A stretch of 64,000 nt of DNA from Pomacea canaliculata (Eukaryota > Mollusca > Gastropoda > Architaenioglossa > Ampullariidae): positions 33,178,327 to 33,242,326 of the forward strand of contig NC_037590.1 in assembly GCF_003073045.1 (NCBI RefSeq). Direction: 5' to 3'. A program made the translations under genes and the position numbers. Below are positions 11,032 to 22,740 of the stretch, one piece after another. The notes beneath the pieces were generated by a model. The model was not told where the DNA came from. It did no database searches and worked only from the letters and a program-made list of their open reading frames with translations. Each line of letters begins with the position of its first letter. Position 1 is the first letter of the stretch.

Positions 11032-13540
11032 TGGCTGCTGCTGTTTCATGAATTAGGTTCAGTTTGTTTTGTTTCCCAAAAAGTGCTCCAAAATGATGGC
11101 CTTCACAAAACATCCCGAGGCTGTGTTTTAGAAATTTTTGTCGGAAACAATTGTAAAAAATAAGCGATTCTTTTCACCGCAAAATTGTGAGTAGAAATGT
11201 ATCAGAAAATCAGTAATTAATAAGTAGGATTGACTTGTTAGTTCACTTAACATTCCTTTAATATTTTCTTTCGACATTTGTTTCTTGCGGGGCCTCTACC
11301 TGTCAAAGCCTTTGTTGTTGGTGGTTTTGTTTACTTGTTTGTGTTTGTGTGTTTTTTAATACGACGTGCATTTTTCAAAGATGCAAATATTTTGTCCTAG
11401 TACAAAGTCTAGTTAAATAGTTAAATTAGAAGGCTGATTTTGTCCTGCTCGTCAGTGATTCGTGTGCTTCGATCACGTGATTGACGTATTTTCAACTGGT
11501 TGAGAAAATTAGCGCGAGAATGTTGCTGTAACCCCTCTCTTGTTCATTTGTACCCATTTTGCTCAAATTTCAATGTTTGTGAACCAGTTATTTTAGCTAT
11601 TTATTTCTCCTTTTAGTTTATGGTTTCGTTCAGGAAGATAAGTAAGAACATGATTCAAACCTGCGACTAAGTCCTGAATGCCTTCTGTAGTTTAAAATAC
11701 TTATCTGCTTTTCACTTTATTTATTACTTACCTTCTTCTTTCTTTTAATCCCTTTTATGATTTTTCATTTTTTCTTCCTTGCTTCCTTCCTTCTTCTTAC
11801 TTTTTCTTAGTTCTTTATCCTACTCGTTTGTTTTTTTCATGTCACAGGAAATAAAGAAATCGGAAACTATCGTTTCGTACATTCTCTTACTGGGCTATTT
11901 ACTCTTCACATTATCTTTCTACAAAAGGCAGGAGAAGCATACTGAAAACATGACTGACAGTTACTCGTTGACATTTGCAAACATTCATACGCAACTGTTC
12001 AGCATGCTGTGTCACGATGTGTGGATAAATAAGTGGTTCTTGGACAGAAACAGAAGCAGTACACAAATAAAAATTTAGAAACGCAAATTATGAGGCTTTC
12101 GAGGGCAAATAATAATGGAATGAAATTCACATAAAAGTTTGTTGAAGTAATATATTATAATAAGGGTTTCGTATTCGAAAGATGAGAGGCTTGATATTTG
12201 TCAAGGATGCTCACGTGCGCGCCAGACACTCACCGAGACCATTGCACGTTCTCATGTTTCAAAAACAAGATACAACTGCCTCCTGTAGGCCCTGTAAATT
12301 TTCTGTCTACTTTAATATCTATAGACACACAACACAGATTCTGGAAGGGAAAAAATATTTGCTGACCCTATTTGCTGACTTGCAAACAACAAATAAAATA
12401 AGTAAAAATTCAAAATAGTTAAAACACTTTTGTTTGAAATGGACTAAAAAGGGTAAAATAATTGTTTTCTTAAGTCTCGGGATTTTCTGTAATAGAACTG
12501 TTAGGTTCCAAGAGTGCTCCTCACATTTTCATATTCCCTGATGGGAAATGAAAAGTCGGCCAGTGTCGGGTATTTGTGTGCCACCTTTTTGAACCTTCGA
12601 AGTATTTTTTTCTTAAAGGTATAGTAAAGGTTGTGACGACGGTGATAAGGTTGTGAAGACGGTGATAAGGCTTTGGCGACGGTCCGAAACGTTTGAAAAT
12701 TATATTTAGTTACTATTTCAGCTAATGAGAGCAATATAGGAGAGATACATTATTCTTTCCTCCCTTTATGTGTGTGACGTCGCCAAGCAAGTGATCGTTG
12801 GTGTGTTGTTAGTTTGGATTAGTGATATATATTAGTGATAACAATCAAGATGACTATGAGCAATGTCCAACCTTGCATCAGCTCACCCTGCGATTGAGTT
12901 GACATCATCTGAGGTCGCGACTTCGTTAAAGCAAACGAAAGAGACCCGTGACATTTCTCTTATTAAAACACATCATATAAAACATTCTTTTCCCACATGA
13001 ACAGAAACGAAAATATACGAGATTCAACTTGATCCTGCTCTAAGCAGTTTTATTCTGCCTTTACATCAATCCATTGAAAGTATATGATGATGATGATGAT
13101 GATGATGAGGAGGAGGAGGAGGAGGAGGAGGAGAAGGAGGGGAAGAACTTGTATGAATGATGGCGATTTTCAAAACCTACCTATAATTTTACAAAATATA
13201 AATGATCCATGCACCCACCCACTCTCTCTCTCTCACCAACCCCACATGTCCACAATGAAAGAAAGGAATAGACACACATACACAGGGTACAGGAGAGCTC
13301 TTCCTTGGGAAGACTTCTCCACAATCGAGGCCACTTACACAGCACGAGGTAACTCAAAATTTACAAGACTGGCTATCAAGTGAGGTTTCAATGGTGACTT
13401 GTAGTTTAATGCCCTCGTTAACCCTGACTACATAGATAACACTGATTTACGCACTTTGCTCCCCTCAGCATTGCTCGATAACACTCCTTTAATTGTAAGA
13501 ACTGATAACAAGTCACAAGCGGCTTGTGTAAGATGACGTG
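11032..13540. other. Intergenic stretch between the SMYD4-like gene and RING gene A
   Basis: It is AT-rich with no supported exon. A short near-repeat at 12633-12690 (GTGACGACGGTGATAAGG, twice with small changes, followed by CCGAAACG) resembles the tail of a dispersed repeat but I cannot classify it. Confidence 0.45.
13084..13140 (+). repeat. Compound GATG/AGG microsatellite
   Basis: About eight ATG triplets run directly into about twelve AGG triplets. The methionine/arginine open frame across it is an artefact of the repeat. Confidence 0.9.
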
Positions 13541-13545
13541 AGGCT

Positions 13546-13555
13546 GGGTTTTCCC
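13546..13555 (+). promoter_or_regulatory. kappaB-like site upstream of RING gene A
   Basis: GGGTTTTCCC is a near match to the Rel/NF-kappaB consensus, 101 bases before the start codon of gene A. A CRE/ATF-like TGACGTG lies just upstream at about 13534. No TATA box is visible. Function is inference from motif and position only. Confidence 0.25.
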
Positions 13556-13655
13556 GAATGATCTGTGTCTGCAATATTAAGTCTGCACATACCCGGGTCC
13601 CGCTAACTGCTGTCTGACGGCCGGTCTGTCTGTCTGTGTGGAGGCTCGCTGTCCA

Positions 13656-13679
13656 ATGGCGGGCAGTGGATTGCTGCAG
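13656..13679 (+). CDS. RING gene A exon 1 (8 codons)
   Basis: ATG in context GTCCAATGG opens eight codons that run straight into CAG|GTGAGT. The phase fits exon 2 at 14298, and the size matches exon 1 of gene B exactly (eight codons, phase 0). Confidence 0.6.
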
Positions 13680-15008
13680 GTGAGTTATTCAACAATGTCA
13701 GAAAATGTTACACGTTCCTAAACCTTCATGTCATGAAAATAATAGTTTTCTCTGGAAAGGATTGTTGTCAGAAATAATCTCAGCCAGGTAGTCAAAAGTA
13801 GGTTAAAGAGAATCGGGTAAAATGGAACAGAGAAGTCTGTTCACGATTCGGAGATGTTGGGGGTTAAACCTAAGTCCTCACTTAGTGTTTCGAATCCTTC
13901 ACAGCACACACCTCTATATATAAAACACACAAAAATGGTGTCTGTTTTAATTTTATTTTTAAATTGTATTTAAATACTTATACAAGGATTCACATTTGCG
14001 TTTGCCGCAATTTGAGAACAAGATGGCTCCCCTAACGAAATATTCAGGACAGACTGTGGACTTCTATCAGTCAGCGGAGGAGACGTTCGTAACTCAATCA
14101 TACTAGCAATGTCTGAACCACAAGTGCCAAACAGGATAAATTTCTATACATATCTTTGGAGAACCTAATTACGAAAAGATCCACAGTGTGCTTGAGAAGC
14201 AGGTATCATCAGATCGAGGGATTGATAATCTTGGAGACGACCAAAAAACTCTTATTCAGTGACAGTGTGCAAAGATTGTGTTTCTTTTTTTTTTCAGTCC
14301 ACCGTCTGTCATGGCCTTGATATCAACAACAATGAGACTTTCCTGCAACAACCTGCCATTCAAGCAGTACAAACCTTTGGACCTTACGAAATCAGTATTT
14401 TGATCGAAGCTGTGAAGAAAGTTCTCGAAAAAGGCCTGCAGCCACAAGCCTCCACACTTTTAAATGCTTTGGATGAACTGCAGTCCCAGGTCAGTGAAAG
14501 CAGCCCCACATCTGCCCTTAGCTCACCCTCCTCATGTACTTCCACCACAAACTCTGAACTAGAAAGACATAAAGAAGAAAAGATCGACCCCTCCCAGGCA
14601 CCTGACACTAAACGCAGCCATGATGCTCAAACGAAAGGACATAACGAAAAATACTTTCTCAACGAGGAGTCGATGTCATTGGAAACTGACGGTGACTGTC
14701 TGTCCTCTGAATTCAACCAGATCCAACAACCTCCTGATGCACCAAAGGCTCCTGAGAAAGAGGCTGCCAGTAAACATAAACAACAGGACGACCAGCAATG
14801 CTTGATGATAAAATATAAGGCACTTAAGCGTGCAAATGAGTTGTTGAAGGAGAGGCAGACCTGCAGGCAATGCCGTTCTCAACCAGTTTCAATAACATTT
14901 CTACCCTGCGGCCACTATTCCTACTGCTACGATTGTGGGAAAACTTTTAGCACCTGCCCGATTTGCCATAAAACTATTCTTGCTGATGTGAAAACTTTTA
15001 GAGCATAA
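13656..15008 (+). CDS. RING gene A: BIR-less IAP-type UBA-like/RING protein, two exons
   Basis: Exon 1 (13656-13679) encodes MAGSGLLQ and ends at a perfect donor CAG|GTGAGT. Exon 2 (14298-15008) begins after a T-rich tract and TTTTCAG, also phase 0; the joined product is 244 residues. Domains: UBA-like helices around residues 20-75 (QPAIQAVQTFGPYE, then LIEAVKKVLEKGLQ, then LLNALDELQ), a Ser/Glu-rich linker, a short coiled coil (YKALKRANELLKERQ), and a C3HC4 RING (196-236) spaced C-2-C-11-C-1-H-3-C-2-C-6-C-2-C with tail TILADVKTFRA. IAP RINGs of this type dimerise by the tail and act as E3 ubiquitin ligases. There is no BIR in the 618-bp intron. It is the first of three paralogues; the exon-1 call is inference, the RING exon is firm. 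Confidence 0.82.
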
Positions 15009-15267
15009 AAAGAAATGAACAGAAGAACAGAAACTCACTCAAATGCTAGTTTTTTGACGAAGACAGTTTAAAAAAAGGTTAAAATTTTATTTTTTATTGT
15101 AAAACACTAATACTTATACAATTTCAGTTGATCTGTGTTAGTCAACAGGCTGAGTAAGGAAGTTTTTTTATACCATTTTCTGTTTCAAAAGGTAATAAAA
15201 AATGTTTGGCATTACTTGGTTTACATGCTATGCTCAGAGAGTTTGTCCTCATTCGAATGGTGTGTAC
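15009..15267 (+). other. 3' flank of RING gene A
   Basis: AT-rich, probably 3' UTR. An AATAAA at about 15194 could be the polyadenylation signal. Confidence 0.3.
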
Positions 15268-15745
15268 CAGGGATGCACATCCCACGGCCCGCGGGCCATA
15301 TCCGGCCCGCGAAACTTCTGCCCACAGTGCAGGAAATCGGCATGTTAGTAATAAAAGAAGACCTAAAAAAAAAAAAAAAAAAGGAAGAAGTATTTATCCT
15401 CACGTAGGGGCGTTTCCCAATCTTTTTTTTTTTTTTTTTTTGTTTTTTTTGGCGATGGACGAATATTTCGATTCAGTGCTCCGACTTGGTGTCTCTACGA
15501 TGAGGCCGGACATTCAGAAGTTGGTTTCGGGAAAACAACTTCAAATATCCCACTAATTAATATATAATTAATGGTAAGTACAACTTGTTTCTAATAAAAA
15601 ATGGTATCTGCTCTATTTTTTTTTTCCTTTTTGTATTTTTGCGGTTAAGTGGCCAGCGACACGGCTGTCCGAAATGGATATGGCCCGCGACACGGCTGTC
15701 CGAAATGGATATGGCCCGCAGGCCGAAAAAGGTTGGGCATCACTG
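15268..15745. mobile_element. hAT-like non-autonomous element (MITE), 478 bp
   Basis: The 5' end CAGGGATGCAC and the 3' end GGGCATCACTG (reverse complement CAGTGATGCCC) are imperfect terminal inverted repeats, and just inside each end lies a CGGCCYGCGGGCCATATCC motif in inverted orientation. The interior has A- and T-runs and no transposase. Flanking octamers do not match, so the target duplication has decayed or a boundary is off. A related 5' end occurs at 17642. Confidence 0.6.
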
Positions 15746-17331
15746 CCCTAGACTGGCCTAGAGCAAAGAAACAAATCAGGTGACCGGTAAGTCCAATGCA
15801 GACAACGACCGCGCCACCCTGACCCACATGACCACATACGTTCCATGGAGACAACCCGAGCTCCTCTGAACCCTCAAGTCCCACCATCTGCACGACCCAC
15901 GATCAAGGAGCGCCATGCCAAAGACAACCAGCTTAGTACAGCTATAGACTGCGCCCTAGGTGACAGCCTAGCTTTCCTAAAAGTTCTCGTTTGTGTCTAG
16001 TTAAGAAGTACTAAAGCTACTGAGGGCAGGGTTGTTTCCCTTGTTTATGCTTAGAAAAGATAACTACCGTTTTAATTACGATGTTTCTTCTGTTTTCTTA
16101 GTGACAAATAAATGTAAAAAATATGGTAAAACATTTTCTAAAAAATATGTGTAATATTTTTACAAAAAGTCTTACAAAACTTGTTGTTGTCTACATTAAA
16201 AGCTATTTAATTTGCATGCTATTCTGCTCAACCCGAATATCACGGAAAGTCAGACTATACTGTTGTCAACGTTAGTGACATAAGGTTCATAGGATTGTTT
16301 CCAACAATCTGTAGCAACTAATGGTCCGGCTTGAGGATATCAGTTTGAGATCCGATATGTCCTCACCCTCAGAGGACATTGGAATTAAACTGACCGTCTC
16401 GTTGTGGCAGTGCACCTTTCTCACGGGTGGACCTTCGACTCACTCCCCAGAAGGGGAAATAACAATTCAATGTCAAGTAATAAAACTTGGTAATAATAAA
16501 CATGATGTTACTCTTGATGACCATTTCGTCATTGCAGTGTCGTCTGCTCGATCGCTCTCTTTTATCTCTGAACTGCTAGCACACTAGTACGGTTTCACTG
16601 TATGCATGAACATTATTATATACATTATTACTTTATACATGAACATCTATTATTATTTTGAAACACATGTCCCTGTACAGTATATAGTCTACACTTGTGG
16701 CTCTCTGCCCCGCAGGGACCCGCGTACTGCCAAGGCTGCCTATGTATGGTGTAATGACATGTCTCTATTTTTTTTTATTTTTTTTTTGTGGCAGCATCTC
16801 ATGCCGGAGAAGTGTCTGCATCCTCAGATACATACAGAAGATACATTGAAATGAGAAGCAGATGCTTCTGACAGTGCTTTTATAAAACAAAAAACCAGTC
16901 CCAAGAAAGATATCGTTAGTGCTTCTCTTCTTTTGATTGCCATTTGCTTCATTTTTTTGTTTTTATACAAACAACTCCAAAAAATCATGATCATGACACT
17001 TTTTAGTGATTTGATATCAATTTTGCTTGTTTGATAAGCCCTTTCTATGACAAGAATAGCACATCACCACTTCGGACCACTCTGAGGCAAACAGCCTGAC
17101 GATTAAAAAGTAAGTGTTCTTACGGCTCTCGGCCCCGCATAGGATAGTTCGATAGTTCGGCCTGACCGGCTTTTCCTTTGTGTGGGTTTCATCCAATTTT
17201 GTCTAGTTTAGAGTTAGTGATGCAGTTAAGGTCTCCTGCAAGAATATGAAAAAAAACAAAAACAAAAAAACAAAAAAACAAAACAAAAAAAAAAAAAACA
17301 ACAAAATCCCAGAAAAGAACAAAACCAAAAA
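15746..17331. other. Intergenic, includes copy 1 of a dispersed repeat
   Basis: No exon is supported. Copy 1 of the repeat described below spans about 16226-16510. The remainder is AT-rich with T- and A-runs and nothing recognised. Confidence 0.45.
16226..16510 (+). repeat. Dispersed repeat, copy 1 (SINE-like)
   Basis: It starts CTGCTCAACCCGAATATCAC and ends near TCAATGTCAAGTAATAAA. The same landmarks in the same order recur at 17332-17640, 1.1 kb downstream in direct orientation. Confidence 0.6.
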
Positions 17332-17640
17332 CTGCTCAACCCGAATATCACGGAAAGCCAGACTAAAATGTTGTGGACGTTAGGGTCGTTGGGGTTGCCT
17401 GATCGCTGCAAGTAATCTTGATTCCATTCTGGTTGTAGTCGTCCTCAGGTTAAGTCTGATACTTCCTACTCCGGAGGACTTTGGACTTAAACTGAAGGTA
17501 GACCTCCTGTAGTATTCGTGGCAAGACCCCAAGTCTCTCACGGGTCGGCCTGGCAGAAAGCAGCTCCAGGTTCGATCCCATCCCCCACATGGGGGAATTA
17601 GCAACTCAATGTCAAATGAGAATCTTGGTATTGATATACA
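17332..17640 (+). repeat. Dispersed repeat, copy 2 (SINE-like)
   Basis: It shares start and end landmarks with copy 1. It contains a box B-like GGTTCGATCCC, suggesting a tRNA-related SINE. It abuts the hAT-like end at 17642. Confidence 0.6.
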
Positions 17641-17641
17641 T

Positions 17642-17822
17642 CAGGGATGCACAACATACGGCCCGCGAAGCAGTGCCGTCCGGCCCGCGAAGCTTCTGCC
17701 CACAGTACAGGAAATCGGCATGTTAGTAATAATAATGAGAAAAAAAAAAAAAAACCCAAAAAAAACGAAAAAAAGGGAAGAAGAAGTATTTATCCCTACG
17801 TAGTGGCGTCTCTCAATCTTTT
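17642..17822 (+). mobile_element. 5' part of a second hAT-like MITE
   Basis: It begins CAGGGATGCACAACATACGG and follows the 15268 element through TCTGCCCACAGTACAGG, an A-rich run and a GAAGAAGTATTTATCC landmark up to CAATCTTTT. The 3' half seen in the other copy is missing. Confidence 0.6.
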
Positions 17823-19229
17823 GATAGATTTCATTCTTGATTTTCGTCTTTGGAGGAAACCAGTGTTTGAGAACGAGGGACGCCGCATTCCACAGGGGAT
17901 TAGTGGTCTTTTGATTGGTTAATATTTGAATCAGTCGTTAAACAGATTGAAAATACAGACTCCGGGCTTTCTAGCAAGGTATAAAACAGTGGGGTTCTTA
18001 CAGGGAAACAATACCAAAACAGCGTTTGAATTTCGTCATTTTCCTGTGGAAATCAGGACGGATCGCCTTAGGGTACCTCGATTAAAATGTATTTTAAGAC
18101 AATTTCTAACTTTTAGTTTAACATAGCAGTGTATTTTCCTGTTAGTTCAATAACCAAGGAATCCATTTTTAAAGAAAAGTCAAACTGCACAAAATTGACC
18201 CTCAACACCTTTCGGGCCTCTAGTATGTCACCTGCACTCTACAGTGCCTTTCAGACGAGGAATCTTCTTGAAATTATTTTCAACTCAGCGCTGGTCAGGA
18301 ACCCAGGCGGATAAGGCAAGTAGACGAAGAACAATTAACCAAAAGTGAAATAAAAACACAAAGAAAACCTGGAGAGAAAAGCAAAACCAATCTTTAGATA
18401 AGTAGCAAATTCAGGACTACACCACAAGTCGTTCAAGACTTGTTTGCAATAGAAAACCCGTCCGTCCTCTCCCGTCAAGAAAAAAAAAAAACCAGTCACA
18501 CAAACACACATCCAAAACAATACTACACTCTTTCCTTTGTTCTTCCAACAAAACAACCTATCAACACCAAACTTAATTAAACACAGATCAGCCGGCCATC
18601 CCCGTATGGCGCGACCCGCTCAAATCATATTTTTTCTTTTGTGTGGGTCCGTGATTGCACAGTCAAGACCGCACGAATAACTAGTAGATCAAACATGTCA
18701 AAAGCTGTTTTATACCTATGACATATACTTAAAATGCTCTATAACCTCTTAATATGCTGCTTTCTCAAAAATCAGTCTAGATATACACGTCACACTATAA
18801 GTAAAAGGATAGCGCTCCCATTCACTTTCTATCAGTCTATGAATATTCCACCGTTTCATCCACTGGATGGAACACTTCGAAGTGATCCTGAATTGACCTC
18901 TTCAACCATCTATACTTGGCATACCACCAGCAACTGAACAACTTCACGTCAAGAACAGCCCTCCCACTAAGACAGAAATCATCAAAGCATGAAAAGTGAC
19001 AAATCATCATGCCCGGATGTTGTTGCGGCCCTATGCTCCTCTAGGAGTAACAAGGGCTAAACAAAGTTGACTAAACTAACTGCTCTACATATTTTTGGGG
19101 TGTATCCGTTAACCCTTTCAATCTCTGACTTCCTGGTACATTCTCACATTCATTTACCCCATTCATTTAACTCTTGTGTAGAAAGGGGGTCATGTGACCA
19201 GGAAAATCACTGTCATTGGCTGGTCCGTG
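17823..19229. other. Intergenic stretch, nothing recognised
   Basis: AT-rich DNA with short open frames that show no domain or splice support. The last few hundred bases may already belong to the degraded LINE that follows. Confidence 0.4.
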
Positions 19230-20275
19230 ATACATCTCCTTGCTGTCAATGCTGGGTGTGGCGGATGCGTTTGATGCACTCGACCATGACATCCTTCTCC
19301 AGCGCATTATTGTTACTTTCTGTCTCTCTGGCCCAGATTTGAACTGATCCTACCTGACTGATCACACCTAGTCTGGTAGTTTTAGGCACATCTTTGCCTG
19401 CTCATTCGCATTCTCATTATCACTCATTGCAGTTTTTGTCAAGTGGTGCTGTACACTCGTTGTTTAAGCATGCTGTCGTCACTCCACTTCTAAAGCAACC
19501 CAGCCTCGAACCTGAAACCCCCAAACAAGCTTTTTATCCAATGTTCTTGAAAACATTGTGCTTATGTTTTATGTTCTTGGGTCTCTTTTATTCACTGTGT
19601 ACATCCAACCACTCGGTTTTACCATCCACCACTTGGGCCTGTACTATCAGGTGTGTCCTGTTGATACATATTTTCTGGCCTCGGGCTTCCCTTCTCCAAA
19701 TGTCAGCAGCAGGAGAAATCATGTGGTACACTCTGGAAAGCCTGGGTGAATGAAAAAATTGAGGTCCACCTCCTCCGCGACTGCCAGTCCAAGCTTGAAT
19801 TGATGACAGAGATTGCCTTACAGTGCCATCACTTTTTTCACGGCCTTCACCCAGGATGCTTGTTGAGCTACCGCCTTTTACCACTTGAGTGGGTCTCTTC
19901 CGTCTGCTTGTGTCTCCTTTCTGTGTCACACACCAGACGAGAGAAATTCGGCAGTCGCTCCTTTTCCTTCTCAGGCCTCACTATTTGCAATTCTCTTCCC
20001 ATGTTTCTTCAAATGTTCCTTCAAATATAGCCTCAATACATCTCCATAAGAAATTTATTTAGATATATCTTGCATAATCAAGTGTGCTGTTCCGCCTGCG
20101 CCTCAATTCTCATCTATGGTTTTTTTTTGTGTGTGTGTGTCATGTTGTCATCTGTGTGCTTACTCTAATATTTGTTGTATGGTTTATTGTGCTTATTGTC
20201 TTTTGTGTGCAGCGCACTCAGCTCGTGTACACAAATAGAAATGCGCTTTACAAAATTCATCATCAGTAGTAGTAG
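19230..20275 (+). mobile_element. Degraded, rearranged LINE (L2/CR1-like reverse transcriptase remnants)
   Basis: Reverse transcriptase signatures appear on this strand: ADAFDALDHDILLQRI (about 19270), AVVTPLLKQPSLEP (about 19470), VLGSLLFTVYIQPLG (about 19570), and a C-terminal FSFSGLTICNSLP (about 19960). The tail, GCGCTTTACAAAATTCATCATCAG, has a LINE-like 3' end. The AFD block normally follows the AVV block but precedes it here, so the copy is rearranged or two fragments are juxtaposed. It is full of stops and frame changes and is inactive. Confidence 0.7.
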
Positions 20276-21679
20276 TACTTGCGTTGGCGTTGTCCGGAAT
20301 CGTCATCATAGGAAATTGTAAGGTATCACTTAAAATAAAATTAAGTGTTATAAATTCTGTGACTAAACAGTCTATGGTATCAAAATACTTTATAAGAAAT
20401 AGAACAGAACAAAAATCACCCCATACTGCTGATTCTTTTACATTTTATATTCCCTTAAAATTAGCAGCGGGGTTATCTGTGATCGTATGGAATATCGAAC
20501 AGTTTTTTTTTTCCTGGTTATAGAATGTAGAAATGGGAGCCGATACCCGACGAAAAACGGGTAGTGCCGAGTGATGTTTAGATCGGCTACAGGAAGCTTT
20601 GGTACATCCTTCAATCTCTATTAAAAACAACCAAAACAAATCACGACACTGGTTTCTAAGCTACCCCAGTCCTGCTCACCGATCCATGACTCCTCCACCT
20701 CCAATCCAACCCCCCAACCCCCAAAAAACAAAAAAATATCCGATGATTGGACAGCAGCGTCATGGCGACATACTTCTGTTCGATTTTGTCGGTTAACAGC
20801 TTGTATTTTTAACTCTGATCTCACACTGCACTAGACAGGCTGTCGTAAACCAATACACGCCTTCTCATGGGAACAGGGAAGGCTTAGGCTGGTCCATTCA
20901 GCTTTATTTAGAAACATCTCATGCTGCTCAACATTTCTCGTCCATCTTGACGTGTAGTCTCAACGGGGCACCCAGTATTATTGCTACCACTCTTTGTATT
21001 TCTCAGGAGGTCGTCAACACCTAGATAACAGCCAAAACTAAATTATCCGTAACGTAAGTGTTGACATAGCAGAGAAGTAAACACTTGTGCGTGCAGGAGC
21101 CAGGAAGAGCTAAATTGGACGCACTTTATTTTAGAGCGGTAGAGAAGGTAGTGACGCTGTCGTGTGATAAAAGCGATACGCATTTTGCTTTCATCGTTAA
21201 TGACCTGTAACATTCCCGCACCTCTAACATCCACATTCCAAACGGCACTCCCACAATTTATCATCGCTAAGTGACAGCACTTTTCTAAGTCAACCAGCCT
21301 ATTAACCAATATTTCTTTATTAAAATGAATGTATCCTCTGAAAGTCGAAATTATGTTTTTCTGGTCAAAAGTGTAAATTTGAGAACGGTCTGCAGAGAAT
21401 TTGTGACACTTTAATTTGTATAAATATGAAGCGGGTACATTTAAAATTATTTCCTCTATAAATAAAGAACAGTTCCAAAAAAGAAAAGGGCCTTCCTATT
21501 ATCTAATTATGACGCAGGACGAAAAACACCGGCAACAACTATCAGTTTCACCATTCTGTAACACGGAGACTTTACTTCCTTCATATGTGCAGTTACACAG
21601 TTTCCGTGGAATTACCTCTTTTTATTTAAAATGACACGTAAATGGAAAACTGGAAGTTTCTCTCCTTGGATATTTCTTT

Positions 21680-21710
<31 letters not shown>

Positions 21711-22104
21711 GATATTTTGAATGGACTTTGAATCGCTGTTTGTTAGAATGTGATGGCAGCAAAATATATGACAAACACCAGCAGAGGTCGATCTTCAAAT
21801 AAAAAAAGATCCACATGTACAATATCTGTTGACCATTATTACGTATGATTCTAGTTAGAAGATAATTTAGAAAATTCGCTAATGTTCCAGTGAGACACTT
21901 TTTTTTTTTAAAGATCACGCGGTTAATTTCGTCGAATGACAGCAACAGAAGACGTAGGTTCACATCGCTGTTGAAAAATTAGTCCAGCTCTAGTATTCTG
22001 CTGCTCTCAAAAATAGCATTCTTTCCTTTTCGTCAGCTAAAGGAATCGATTGGTGATCAGATAAATGAGACAAATAAGCAATGTGAGATAATTTCTTACC
22101 ATCG
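20276..22104. other. Intergenic stretch upstream of gene B
   Basis: No supported exon. T-runs lie at 21678-21710. A minus-strand open frame at 21043-21309 looks mildly protein-like but matches nothing I know and has no splice context. Confidence 0.4.
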
Positions 22105-22487
22105 TCTAACCAAAGTCAACTTTCTCCTTTCTTTTCTGGTCAGCTCTTGCATGCCACCGGTATTTTCGACTTCTCGGTTTAACTCTCAGTTTTCGAGAGG
22201 ACACTGTAAGTTTTTTCTGCTTGTTTGCTTTTTTTCGTGACATGGCCTTCATTTTGTTTTGGTTGTTGTGTTTTGTCTTTTTCTTTTTGTTGTTGTTGTT
22301 CGCATATTTTTATTACAATTAGAGGTCAGCTTTTGAGATTAAACTGGCAATCAATTGCAGAACGAAGCATGTATACATCATACTAGGGACAGGAAAACAA
22401 ACAAATAACACATGAATTATAAAAGAATAAACAACAGTACTAACGATGATTAAAATATAGAAAACGCAGCAGCTGACTATCGTCTTT

Positions 22488-22577
22488 CCTGATGACTGAT
22501 TGTGTATAAATTTTAATTGTAATCGACCTGCATCAGAATTGCCCTCTGGGACAAAAAAAGTCTTATCTTATCTTGAC
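22488..22577 (+). mobile_element. LINE 3' tail inserted in the gene B promoter block
   Basis: This segment is absent from the otherwise matching copy at 47.9 kb. It ends CCCTCTGGGACAAAAAAAG followed by TCTTATCTTATCTTG, typical of the 3' tail of non-LTR retroelements, so it is a 5'-truncated insertion. Confidence 0.55.
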
Positions 22578-22600
22578 CTCTTGTCCTGTTAGTAACAAGC

Positions 22601-22620
22601 GGAATCCCCGATTCTATATG
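22601..22620 (+). promoter_or_regulatory. kappaB-like site and TATA-like box of gene B
   Basis: GGAATCCCC (reverse complement GGGGATTCC, a good Rel/NF-kappaB match) is followed four bases later by TCTATATG, about 100 bases before the gene B start codon. The duplicate at 47.9 kb keeps an even better kappaB match but a weaker TATA. Confidence 0.4.
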
Positions 22621-22716
22621 TGGACAAGTCGTGTCGACAGTTCAAAGTATTCCTCCGCTACCCAAAGTGCACTCGTCCTGCCTATCAGTCGTACCAAGGC
22701 AGCTGTACAGTCTAGG

Positions 22717-22740
22717 ATGAGTTCAGGTTTTCAGACTATC
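22717..22740 (+). CDS. RING gene B exon 1 (8 codons)
   Basis: ATG AGT TCA GGT TTT CAG ACT ATC, then GTAAGT. The orphan copy at 48032 differs only by a silent GGT/GGC change, consistent with coding or simply with recent duplication. Confidence 0.65.

Noticed and set aside
13084-13383. Poly-Met/Arg open frame
   Set aside because: It is an artefact of the compound ATG/AGG microsatellite.
21043-21309. Minus-strand 88-codon frame
   Set aside because: Mildly protein-like but unmatched to any family I know and isolated.
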